Below, one piece after another: positions 26,291 through 33,774 of a stretch of DNA of 64,000 nt. Both the position numbers and the translations under genes were made by a program. Position 1 is the stretch's first letter, and each line of letters begins with the position of its first letter. This DNA is from an uncultured Bradyrhizobium sp. (GTDB lineage: Bacteria > Pseudomonadota > Alphaproteobacteria > Rhizobiales > Xanthobacteraceae): positions 1 through 64,000 of the forward strand of contig NZ_CAKZJO010000050.1 in the NCBI RefSeq assembly GCF_936943645.1, written 5' to 3'. The notes under the pieces were generated by a model that made no database searches, was not told where the DNA came from, and worked only from the letters and a program-made list of their open reading frames with translations.

Positions 26291-26920
26291 ATGCTGCAAC
26301 TCTATTTCTTCCCGATGGCCTGCTCGCTCTCCAGCCGCATCGCGCTGATGGAGGCCGGCATCGAGGCGCAATATCATCTCGCTCATATCTGGACGAAGAA
26401 AATCGTGGACGACGGCAGCGATTTCCGCGGCGTGTCGCCGAAGGGCGCGGTGCCGGTCCTGGTGCTGGAGAACGGCGAGCGGCTGACCGAGAGCGCCGCG
26501 GTGTTGCAATTCATCGCAGACGCGAAGCCGAAGGCCGGTCTTGCGCCCGATCACGGCGATCCCGATCGCTATCGGCTGCAGGAATGGCTGAGCTTCATCG
26601 GCGGCGAGATCCACAAGGCGTTCCTGTTTCCAACCTTCTGGTACAAGGACGAGGGCTCGCTGGCCAAGCCGCGCGCAAGGATCACGCAGACCCTGGCGGT
26701 GCCGGCTGCGCATCTGGCGGAGCACGAGTTCCTGGTCGGTGATCGCTTTACCGTCGCGGACGCTCATTTGACCTGGGCGCTGCTGCTGCTCCGCCCCGCA
26801 GGCGTGGACGTCGCGCAATGGCCGTCCCTGGCGTCCTACCTCGCGCGCATGCAGGCGCGCCCCGCCGTGCGGGAGGCGATCGCGACCGAGCTGGCGCTGC
26901 GCAAAACCCTCGCGGCGTGA
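26291..26920 (+). CDS. Glutathione S-transferase, beta-like
   Basis: A 209-residue GST with thioredoxin-like N-terminus MLQLYFFPMACSLSSRIALMEAG. The cysteine C11 followed by serine fits the bacterial beta class (catalytic Cys near residue 10, usually GACS). ESAAVLQFIAD is the glutathione gamma-Glu binding segment. The helical C-terminal domain contains GDRFTVADAHLTWALLLL. It is likely co-transcribed with the amidohydrolase 11 bases upstream. The substrate is unknown. Confidence 0.9.
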   Translation: MLQLYFFPMACSLSSRIALMEAGIEAQYHLAHIWTKKIVDDGSDFRGVSPKGAVPVLVLENGERLTESAAVLQFIADAKPKAGLAPDHGDPDRYRLQEWLSFIGGEIHKAFLFPTFWYKDEGSLAKPRARITQTLAVPAAHLAEHEFLVGDRFTVADAHLTWALLLLRPAGVDVAQWPSLASYLARMQARPAVREAIATELALRKTLAA

Positions 26921-26993
26921 CAGGATGCCACGGCGGGCTGCACCGAGGGTTCCATCGCGAAGGCATTGCCGGCCGCGCGGCATGCGCTAAGCT

Positions 26994-27018
26994 GGGAGAT
27001 ATTTTTTCAATATTTCCC
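26994..27018. promoter_or_regulatory. AT-rich hairpin directly before the caspase-like gene
   Basis: GGGAGATATT (26994-27003) and AATATTTCCC (27009-27018) form a 10-bp stem with one mismatch and a 5-base loop. Its 3-prime end lies 11 bases before the ATG at 27030, where it could cover the ribosome site and control translation or bind a regulator. No usual Shine-Dalgarno is visible (weak GGACGG). Confidence 0.45.
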
Positions 27019-27029
27019 GGACGGCTCCC

Positions 27030-28385
27030 ATGTGCGCTTTTTCACGCCTTCACCTGCCCGGTTTCTCTCTGGTTTTGCTCGCCGGCTGGCTCGGCCTTGG
27101 TCCCGCATCTGCCGAGACGCGCGTCGCGCTCGTCATCGGCAACGGCGCCTATGCTTCGACGGCGCAGCTTCCGAACCCCTCGCACGATGCCGAGGACGTC
27201 GCGGCCTCGCTGAAGCGGAGCGGCTTCGAGGTGATCCAGGGAATCGATCTGCGGCAGTCCGACATGCAGGACCTCACCATCCGCTTCGCACGCGCCGCAA
27301 GCCGCGCCGACGTCGCCATGTTCTACTACAGCGGCCATGCCATGCAGTACAACGGCGTCAACTATCTGATGCCCGTGGACGCCGTGCTGGCGGATGAAGC
27401 CGACCTCAAGCGCTTCGTGCGCGTCGACGACATCATCAACGACCTGCAACAGGCCAAGAACCTGCGCATCCTCGTGCTCGATTCCTGCCGTGACAATCCG
27501 CTGGCCGAAACCCTGAAGCGCTCGGCCGGTGCGACGCGTGCCGCCTCGATCGGGCGGGGCCTGTCGAAAGTCGAGGCGCCGCGCGGCACGATCGTGTCGT
27601 TCTCCACGCAATCAGGACAGGTTGCCGCCGACGGTGTCGGCCGCAACAGTCCCTACACGACGGCGTTCCTGAAGCACATCGAGGAGCCGCACGAGATCGG
27701 CGACGTCTTCCGCGACATCAGCAGCGACGTCTACGACGCGAGCGGCAAGGCGCAGCTGCCGGAGCTGTCGCTGTCGATCATCGGAAAATTCTATCTGAAC
27801 GGACCAGTGTCGGTCACGGTGGCGCCCGCCGCGCCGCAAGCCGCGCCGAAGGCCGATCCTTGCTCGGCTGCGGAGGCCCATTGGAAGGCCGCGGACGGGA
27901 TCGGCACGCTGGCGGCCTTCGAGGACCATCTCGCGCGCTTTCCGAACTGCATCTTCGCCACCCTCGCCAAGGCGCGCGCCGAGGGATTGAAGCAGAAGGT
28001 CGCGTTGGCGCCGAGCGGCAACGCGCGAACCACCGGCAGCAAGGATTTCGACGGCAATTGGGACGTGACGCTGAACTGCCTGCCGACCGGCAAGGCGCAG
28101 GGGTTCACAAGGCCGCTGGTCGCCACGGTGACCAACGGCGTGTTTCACGCCGAAGCCCAGGGCAGAGACGGCGTCAACCGGCTGGAGATCGACGGCCAGA
28201 TCCCGGCCGACGGCAAGACGACCTTGAGCGCGCGCGGCACGACGGGCGCGAGCACCTACACGCTCAACAACCTCGCGCCCGGCTCGCCATACGCCTTCAC
28301 GGTCGATGCGCAGTTCGATCGCACCCGTGGCAGCGGCAAACGCAACGAGGCGCGCGCCTGCAATCTTGTTTTCGTCAAGCGCTGA
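27030..28385 (+). CDS. Secreted caspase-like protease (peptidase C14 family)
   Basis: A 451-residue protein. A signal peptide (residues 1-28, cleavage after GPASA) is followed by a caspase-fold domain at about 30-255. The catalytic dyad is H103 in FYYSGHAMQ and C153 in VLDSCRDNP. LVIGNGAYASTAQLPNPSHDAEDVAASLKRSGFEV is the family N-terminal block. The C-terminal 200 residues hold a proline/alanine linker and a domain that is probably beta-rich and ends CNLVFVKR. Bacterial members cleave after basic residues or act in death and defence systems, but natural substrates are mostly unknown. Export to the periplasm is predicted. Confidence 0.9.
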   Translation: MCAFSRLHLPGFSLVLLAGWLGLGPASAETRVALVIGNGAYASTAQLPNPSHDAEDVAASLKRSGFEVIQGIDLRQSDMQDLTIRFARAASRADVAMFYYSGHAMQYNGVNYLMPVDAVLADEADLKRFVRVDDIINDLQQAKNLRILVLDSCRDNPLAETLKRSAGATRAASIGRGLSKVEAPRGTIVSFSTQSGQVAADGVGRNSPYTTAFLKHIEEPHEIGDVFRDISSDVYDASGKAQLPELSLSIIGKFYLNGPVSVTVAPAAPQAAPKADPCSAAEAHWKAADGIGTLAAFEDHLARFPNCIFATLAKARAEGLKQKVALAPSGNARTTGSKDFDGNWDVTLNCLPTGKAQGFTRPLVATVTNGVFHAEAQGRDGVNRLEIDGQIPADGKTTLSARGTTGASTYTLNNLAPGSPYAFTVDAQFDRTRGSGKRNEARACNLVFVKR

Positions 28386-28466
28386 TCGTGCGATATCACG
28401 CAATGCGGGCAACGGGGGCGGCCCCGCCCCCGCAACACGCGGACATCTCACGACAGGAACAAGATC

Positions 28467-29291
28467 ATGGCAACGCATGACGGAACGAAGATTCTTGCCG
28501 GCAAGATCGCCCTGGTGACCGGCGCAGGCCGCGGGCTTGGCCGCGCCTTCGCGGAAAAACTCGCCGCCCTCGGTGCCGACGTCGCCATCCACGGCATGCG
28601 CGAGAACGGGCCGGCGGAATATGGCGAGGGCACCACGCTGACCGCGGTGGCCGCGGAGATCGGCAAGGAATTCGGCGTCCGCAGCCAGCGCGTGCTCGGC
28701 GATCTCACCAAGGGTGAGGACATCGCGCGCGTGATTGCCGAGACGGAACGCGCGCTCGGCCCGATCGACATCCTCGTGCACAATGCCGGCGGCGACATCG
28801 CGGCCGCCGGTGGCAAGCCCGATCCGAACGACGCGGTCCACATCAAGGAAGCGGATGTGCGCGCGGTGCTGGAGCGCAATCTGCTCTCGACCATCCTGAC
28901 CTGTCAGGCGGTCGCGAAAGGCATGATGGAGCGGCGGGCCGGCCGCATCGTCACGCTCGGCTCGGTCGCCGCCTTCAAGGGACGCACCCAGGGCTCGATC
29001 TATGCGGTGTCGAAGGCGGGCGTCACCCACTACACGCGGTGCCTCGCCGACCAGCTTCGCCCCTACGACATCGCCGTCAACTGCATCGCGCCGGGCGACA
29101 CCCGCACCGGCCGCTTTCTCGGCACGCGCGCGGTGGACCCTGGCCGGATGGTCGAGACCGGCACGCTCGATCGCATCGCCACCGTCGACGAGGTCGCGCG
29201 CGTCGTCGAGTTCTTCGCAGGGCCGATGGGCGCCTTCGTCTCAGGCCAGGTGCTGCGGGTCGACGGCGGCGGACAATGCTGGCCGGGCTGA
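28467..29291 (+). CDS. Short-chain dehydrogenase/reductase (SDR)
   Basis: A 274-residue classical SDR. It shows the cofactor loop TGAGRGLG (18-25), HNAG (105-108), S166, Y179 and K183 (YAVSK), and the C-terminal GQVLRVDGGGQCWPG. Comparable to 3-oxoacyl-ACP reductase-like or glucose dehydrogenase-like members. An AGGAAC site precedes the ATG. A bidirectional terminator follows. Confidence 0.9.
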   Translation: MATHDGTKILAGKIALVTGAGRGLGRAFAEKLAALGADVAIHGMRENGPAEYGEGTTLTAVAAEIGKEFGVRSQRVLGDLTKGEDIARVIAETERALGPIDILVHNAGGDIAAAGGKPDPNDAVHIKEADVRAVLERNLLSTILTCQAVAKGMMERRAGRIVTLGSVAAFKGRTQGSIYAVSKAGVTHYTRCLADQLRPYDIAVNCIAPGDTRTGRFLGTRAVDPGRMVETGTLDRIATVDEVARVVEFFAGPMGAFVSGQVLRVDGGGQCWPG

Positions 29292-29302
29292 CGCGCAAAA
29301 AG

Positions 29303-29330
29303 AAAAGGGCCGCTGCGAAGCGGCCCTTTT
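29303..29330. terminator. Bidirectional rho-independent terminator
   Basis: AAAAGGGCCGCT (29303-29314) and AGCGGCCCTTTT (29319-29330) form a perfect 12-bp stem with a GCGA loop, giving U-runs on both strands. It serves the convergent SDR and Tlde1-domain genes. Confidence 0.95.
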
Positions 29331-29352
29331 GCATCGTCTCGATTGATTGAGC

Positions 29353-30540
29353 TTACTCGACCCGCGCCAGCACCGCGAGCTTGCGGATGCCCTTGTTGCG
29401 ATAGGCGTCGAGGAACGCGTAATAGTCCTTGAACGACACGCAACCGTTGGAGTCGCCGTTCGGCCCGAGCATGAAGGTGTGGGCGAGCAGGCCGTCGCGG
29501 CCGTAGATCGCGCTCTCGCCGCCGATCGGGGTCAGGCGCAGCGCCGGCACGCCGTGGAACAGCGCCTCGCGCGGCTTCAGCGTGTAGATGTGCGGCGGGG
29601 TCACGCCGCGCATGCGCGTGCGCTGTGAGCGCGGATCGTCGAGATTGGAGCCGAGGCCGGAATGCGCCTCGAGCTTGGTGCCATCGGGCAGATACACCGT
29701 CTTGGCCGTGATGTCGTAGACCGCGGTGTCGCGCTCATAGGGCGGCGCGCCGCCGAACATCGGGTTCTGCTCCTTCGGCGCGATGGCCGAGGTCACGCTG
29801 GCATCGGCCGAGGCATAGGCCAACAGCCCGCCGGACGGCTCACGCTTGCCCCAGAGCTTTTCCACCATCGACTGGCGCGGCCCGGTGATCGACATCACCG
29901 CGGCCTTGGCGCGGTCCGCAAATGACTTCTTCGCCTCGGGTGCCGGCACGATCTGCGCGGGATCGGCCGAAGCGAGCTGCATATGGGCATCCGGAGCGTG
30001 CTTGGCCTTGTCCGCAGCCTTGTCGGTCGTCTTCTCGTTCGTCTTGGCCGGGGCCGGCTTCAGCGCCTCCGCGACCTTCGCGATCACGCTCTGCTTCGGC
30101 GGATCTTTCACCACCGCAACCTGGGTCGCAGGCGCCGCGCTCGCTGCGTTCGACGCCACACCCTGGGTCGCGGCCGCGGCAAAGCGCTCGTTGAACATCT
30201 CGCGCGAGATCGGGGCGGCGACCTGCAGCCGGTCTGGCAGCAACGCGAAAGCTTCCTTGATGGCGTCGCCGGCCTCGCGCAGCGCGACCTTGGGCGCACG
30301 CTTCACCACCGGCTCGTCGTAGCCGAGGCTACCGACGGTCGGATAGACGCTCGCGCCGAAGACGTTGCTGTAGATGGTCCAGCCGGCGCACATCACGACG
30401 CAGCCGATCGCCGCGGCGCCAAGCCAATTGGTCGTGCTCATTTTGCGGGAAGGCTTCCGAAGAGAATTCTTGCCAGGATTCTTGCCAAGATTCTTGGACT
30501 TCCGTGCCGCGTTACTATGCGCAGCGATACTCGTACTCAT
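29353..30540 (-). CDS. Membrane-anchored Tlde1/DUF2778 L,D-transpeptidase-like protein
   Basis: A 395-residue protein. A basic Asn/Lys-rich cytoplasmic tail is followed by one membrane helix at about 38-58, then a 200-residue Ala/Lys/Pro-rich linker in the periplasm and a C-terminal catalytic domain from about 275. Key residues are H354 (LLAHTFMLGP) and C367 (DSNGCVSFKDY), the cysteine and histidine pattern of Tlde1. Tlde1 proteins are peptidoglycan L,D-transpeptidase/carboxypeptidase toxins of type VI secretion. Here the inner-membrane anchor and the absence of T6SS or immunity genes suggest a housekeeping wall enzyme. The ATG at 30540 is used; an ATG at 30441 would give a shorter tail. Confidence 0.85.
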   Translation of the reverse strand: MSTSIAAHSNAARKSKNLGKNPGKNSLRKPSRKMSTTNWLGAAAIGCVVMCAGWTIYSNVFGASVYPTVGSLGYDEPVVKRAPKVALREAGDAIKEAFALLPDRLQVAAPISREMFNERFAAAATQGVASNAASAAPATQVAVVKDPPKQSVIAKVAEALKPAPAKTNEKTTDKAADKAKHAPDAHMQLASADPAQIVPAPEAKKSFADRAKAAVMSITGPRQSMVEKLWGKREPSGGLLAYASADASVTSAIAPKEQNPMFGGAPPYERDTAVYDITAKTVYLPDGTKLEAHSGLGSNLDDPRSQRTRMRGVTPPHIYTLKPREALFHGVPALRLTPIGGESAIYGRDGLLAHTFMLGPNGDSNGCVSFKDYYAFLDAYRNKGIRKLAVLARVE

Positions 30541-31038
30541 TCGCCTTGCGTCCAGGACGGTGTCACTCAGTCCCCCTTCAAAGTGCCGCTGGTCACGATC
30601 CGGGAACAGCATTTCGCAGAGGGTCGGAGCGTCATTAAGGCGACTTTTAGTTAAATGCGGATTAAGTTCAGGCGTATGTAGGGCAACTCGTTAACGCTGT
30701 CTCATTCTGAGAAAAAATCCCGCAGAACTACGGACTTAGACGCGTCTGTTAACCATAATTCTCGGCCGGATCGGCGCATTCAGCGGACCTCTCCGGCCCC
30801 CTCTTAAGCGCATCCAACCAAGTCCTTTTCGTGGTCATCAATGCCCGGAAGATACCGGAGAAGGGTTGTGCGAGGCTGGTGCGCGGGAGTCCTCAGCATG
30901 GCACGAGGGCTCGCCCCACATCACACTTCGCGCACAGAGCGCTACGGTGCCCTGACCGAAAGTTGATCGCGCCGATCTGGAAAAGGCCATGCGAAGAAAA
31001 TAGCTCCAGACTCGGCACTTTTCGGCAGCCTCTGCGTG
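30541..31038. other. Long intergenic region, no gene found
   Basis: About 500 bases between the divergent Tlde1-domain and FecR genes. The part from 30640 to 30760 is clearly more AT-rich than the surroundings (runs such as TTAGTTAAATGC and GAGAAAAAATCC), where the promoter for the minus-strand gene is expected. I find no reading frame with family similarity, no tRNA and no repeat of the families seen elsewhere in the window. Confidence 0.5.
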
Positions 31039-31056
31039 TGATACGGTACCGTATCA
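31039..31056. promoter_or_regulatory. Perfect 18-base palindrome upstream of FecR/cyclase genes
   Basis: TGATACGGTACCGTATCA is an uninterrupted perfect palindrome ending 42 bases before the FecR-like ATG. Length and symmetry suit a TetR-type dimeric repressor or a similar operator overlapping the promoter. No regulator gene is adjacent. Confidence 0.55.
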
Positions 31057-31098
31057 ACATCGCCTTGAACTGTGCCAAGCACGCAAATGGAGGCTGGC

Positions 31099-31620
31099 AT
31101 GAGTGGGGTCGCGCGCGCTGGGCTTTTGGCTCTCGTATGGTCGTCCTTGTTGATGGGATATGCGGCCGCGCAGCCCGCCAATGCAGGTTGCACGTCGTCG
31201 ATTTCAGCCGCGAGCACGCAAGTCTGGCGCTGCGACAATGGCATCACCATCGTCGCAGAAAACGGCGCCCGATTTGAACTAAAGGACGCCAACCGCGACG
31301 GACATATAGACTCCGTCGAGTTGAGCAGCAGAGCCCTGCTGGTCGAGGTGCCCAAGAAGCCCCGCGGCAATCCCTTCAAGGTGCTGACCCCGCAGGCGAT
31401 TGCCGCGGTGCGCGGCACAAGATGGGCGGTCGACGTCGCTGAGACCAAAACCTCCGTTTTCGTCGCTGACGGCCGTGTCGGCGTGAGCCGACGAGCTCGG
31501 GGGCGCGGCGTCGTACTTGGCCCCGGCGAAGGCGTCGACGTCGAAGCGACCGGCCCGCTGACCGTCAAGACATGGGGCCAGCCGCGCGTCGACGCGCTGA
31601 TGGCAAGGCTTGGGCAATAA
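31099..31620 (+). CDS. FecR-like domain protein, secreted
   Basis: A 173-residue protein with a signal peptide (about 1-28, cleavage near YAAAQPANA) and a FecR-type beta domain: FKVLTPQAIAAVRGTRWAVDVAETKTSVFVADGRVGVSR is the conserved core. In this position, directly before a CHASE2 adenylate cyclase, FecR domains are thought to be periplasmic partners of the sensor, not sigma-factor regulators as in iron uptake. A GGAGG site precedes the ATG at 31099. An alternative earlier start lacks it. Confidence 0.87.
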   Translation: MSGVARAGLLALVWSSLLMGYAAAQPANAGCTSSISAASTQVWRCDNGITIVAENGARFELKDANRDGHIDSVELSSRALLVEVPKKPRGNPFKVLTPQAIAAVRGTRWAVDVAETKTSVFVADGRVGVSRRARGRGVVLGPGEGVDVEATGPLTVKTWGQPRVDALMARLGQ

Positions 31621-31646
31621 GGCTTGGTCGATAAGGCTGGGTCAAC
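31605..31646. repeat. Three tandem 14-bp units across the FecR stop and cyclase start
   Basis: AAGGCTTGGGCAAT, AAGGCTTGGTCGAT and AAGGCTGGGTCAAC follow each other without gap. The first junction creates the TAA stop of the FecR gene. Loss or gain of a 14-base unit would shift the frame at this gene border. Confidence 0.85.
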
Positions 31647-31678
31647 AGGACTTAAAACAAAGAAGATTGCAGTACGTA

Positions 31679-33565
31679 GTGACGAGACGCGTTCAGATCC
31701 TGGTGGCACTCGCCCTCACCGCGTTGTGGGGCGCCGGCATCTATGCCGCGCACGCAGACGGCCATCTGCGCTTTCTCGACCGCCTCGAAGCGACACTGAC
31801 CGATTGGCGAACACAGGTCCGCGGCGTGCAGCGTCCGCCCGATCTCGTTACCATCGTTGCGATCGACGATACCGTCGTGAAGCGCGGCGGCAGCTATCCA
31901 CTGCCGCGCGCCGATCTCGCCCGGGTCGTCGACACCATCGTGCAGTTCAAGCCGAAGGTCGTCGCGATCGATCTCCTCCTGGTCGATCGTAGCGCCGCGA
32001 TCGGCGACGCAACGCTGGCCAACACGCTGGCTACCGGGCCCATGGTGCTGGCCGCGGCGGCGATCTTTCCCAGCGCCAGCGAAACCGTGGAGCCGAGCAG
32101 CGCGGGCCCCCTCGCCGTGCTGCCGCAGGCCGAACGCTTCCTGCTGCCGTTGCCGGCGTTCGCCGACCACGCCGATGTGGGCGTCGTCAACGTCGCGACG
32201 GGGCAGTCGGGCTCACCGCTTTCGGTACCGATGCTGTTCCGGACGCACGACAAGGTCGAGCTGTCATTCCCCTTGCGGGTCGCCACCCGCGCGCTCGACA
32301 AGCCGCTGACGATTGCCTCGGATCACCTCATGCTCGGCGAGCGCGCGGTGCCGACCGACGCCGATTTCGCGCTGCCGATCACCTATTACGGTCCGCGACG
32401 CACCATCCGCACTGTCAGCGCGCAGAGCGTCTTCGACGGCACGCTCGATCGCGCGGCGATCGAGAACCGGATCGTCGTGATCGGCGCCTCGGTCGCCGGC
32501 GGCGGCGACTTCTATCCCACACCGTTCGATTCGCTGATGCCCGGCGTCGAAGTGGTCTCGACCGCGATCACGCATCTCGTTGCCGGAGACGGCGTCGTGC
32601 GCGATTACAGGGTTCATGTTGCCGACGCGCTCGCTGCAATCCTGCTGCCGATGCTGCTGGTCGGCTTGCTGGCCTGGCGGCGCAGCGCGCTCGGTATCAT
32701 GGCGGCGGCCGCGGTAATGATTGCCTGGGCCGGCCTCAACGCGCTCGCCTTCACGCATGGCGTCTGGCTGAATGCGGCAACGACGCTCGCCGCCGCCGTG
32801 CCGCCGGTTGCGGTCTTTGCGGGCGTCCAGCTGTGGGTCGGAGGCCGCCGCACGCAGTATCTCGCAGCCAAGAGCAGGTCGCTCGCCCGGTTGCAGGCGC
32901 CTGCGGTGCAGGAGTGGCTGGCGCGAGATCCGAATTTCCTGTCCAAGCCGGTCCGGCAGAACGCAGCCGTGGTCTTCATCGACCTCTCCGGGTTCACGGG
33001 CTTGAGCGAACAGACCGATCCTGACGCGATCCAGGAGGTTTTGCAGGCATTTCACGCGTTGATCGACAGGACCGCGGTCGATTGCGGCGGCACGATCACG
33101 GGCTTTCTCGGTGACGGCGCCATGATTCTGTTTGGGCTTCCGGGCGCGATGCCCGATGATGCGGCGCGCGCGCTGAAATGTGCGATCGACCTGCATCGCG
33201 GCGTCGAACAATGGATCGCCTCGCTGTCTCCCGCCATCGGCGATCGGCTGGGCTTCAAGATCGGCGCGCATTTCGGCGAGATCGTCGCCTCCCGTCTCGG
33301 CGAAAGCCACCAGCACATCACCGCGACAGGCGACACCGTCAACGTCGCGAACCGGCTGATGGAGGTCGCCGTCCAGAACGATGCGCGGCTCGCGCTGAGC
33401 GATACGCTGCTGGATGCCGCCGACTTCCACGGGGCCCCCGACGGCGTTCTGTCGGGGCCCCTCCTGGCCCACGTCCGCGGTCGCTCAGGCGTCGTGACCG
33501 TGTGGTTCTGGCGCGATCAAAACGGGCCTGCGCAAACGGCGGCCAAGGCCGAGGCGATTGACTGA
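31679..33565 (+). CDS. CHASE2-domain adenylate/guanylate cyclase
   Basis: A membrane class III cyclase of about 628 residues. An N-terminal helix (VQILVALALTALWGAGIYAA) is followed by a periplasmic CHASE2 sensor (VTIVAIDDTVVKRGGSYPLPR... KVVAIDLLL) and three membrane helices at about 305-375. The cytoplasmic cyclase domain has the metal aspartates in FIDLSGFT and LGDGAMI; GDTVNVANRLM is the end motif. It makes cAMP (or cGMP) in response to an envelope signal, probably with the FecR partner. The start is uncertain: GTG at 31679 puts the membrane helix near the N-terminus, while TTG at 31667 or 31610 are possible, the latter overlapping the FecR gene. Confidence 0.88.
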   Translation: MTRRVQILVALALTALWGAGIYAAHADGHLRFLDRLEATLTDWRTQVRGVQRPPDLVTIVAIDDTVVKRGGSYPLPRADLARVVDTIVQFKPKVVAIDLLLVDRSAAIGDATLANTLATGPMVLAAAAIFPSASETVEPSSAGPLAVLPQAERFLLPLPAFADHADVGVVNVATGQSGSPLSVPMLFRTHDKVELSFPLRVATRALDKPLTIASDHLMLGERAVPTDADFALPITYYGPRRTIRTVSAQSVFDGTLDRAAIENRIVVIGASVAGGGDFYPTPFDSLMPGVEVVSTAITHLVAGDGVVRDYRVHVADALAAILLPMLLVGLLAWRRSALGIMAAAAVMIAWAGLNALAFTHGVWLNAATTLAAAVPPVAVFAGVQLWVGGRRTQYLAAKSRSLARLQAPAVQEWLARDPNFLSKPVRQNAAVVFIDLSGFTGLSEQTDPDAIQEVLQAFHALIDRTAVDCGGTITGFLGDGAMILFGLPGAMPDDAARALKCAIDLHRGVEQWIASLSPAIGDRLGFKIGAHFGEIVASRLGESHQHITATGDTVNVANRLMEVAVQNDARLALSDTLLDAADFHGAPDGVLSGPLLAHVRGRSGVVTVWFWRDQNGPAQTAAKAEAID

Positions 33566-33594
33566 TGGTCGTTGCTATCGCCTCAGCACTCCGC

Positions 33595-33757
33595 CGTCGT
33601 CCCTGCCTAGTGCGCAATTGCGCACGGGCGCAGGGACCCATACCGCGTGATCCATCGATGAGCACAGCTAGCCGTACCGACTAAAAAAGCCCACGAGCAG
33701 TCTTCGCCAAACTCCTCCCTGGGGGTATGGGTCTCCGCCTTCGCGGGGACGACACCA
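33595..33757. repeat. Palindromic intergenic repeat, family F
   Basis: CGTCGTCCCTGC on the left is complementary to the style of GCGGGGACGACACC on the right, with inner GGACCCATAC and GTATGGGTC arms and a small TGCGCAATTGCGCA palindrome inside. It fills the gap between the cyclase and the convergent GT39 gene. Confidence 0.75.
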
Positions 33758-33774
33758 TGGAAGCAGTGAGGCCG

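Noticed and set aside
30831..31277. A plus-strand frame overlapping the FecR start region
   Set aside because: No family similarity, Arg-rich, and it overlaps a gene with a good ribosome site in another frame.
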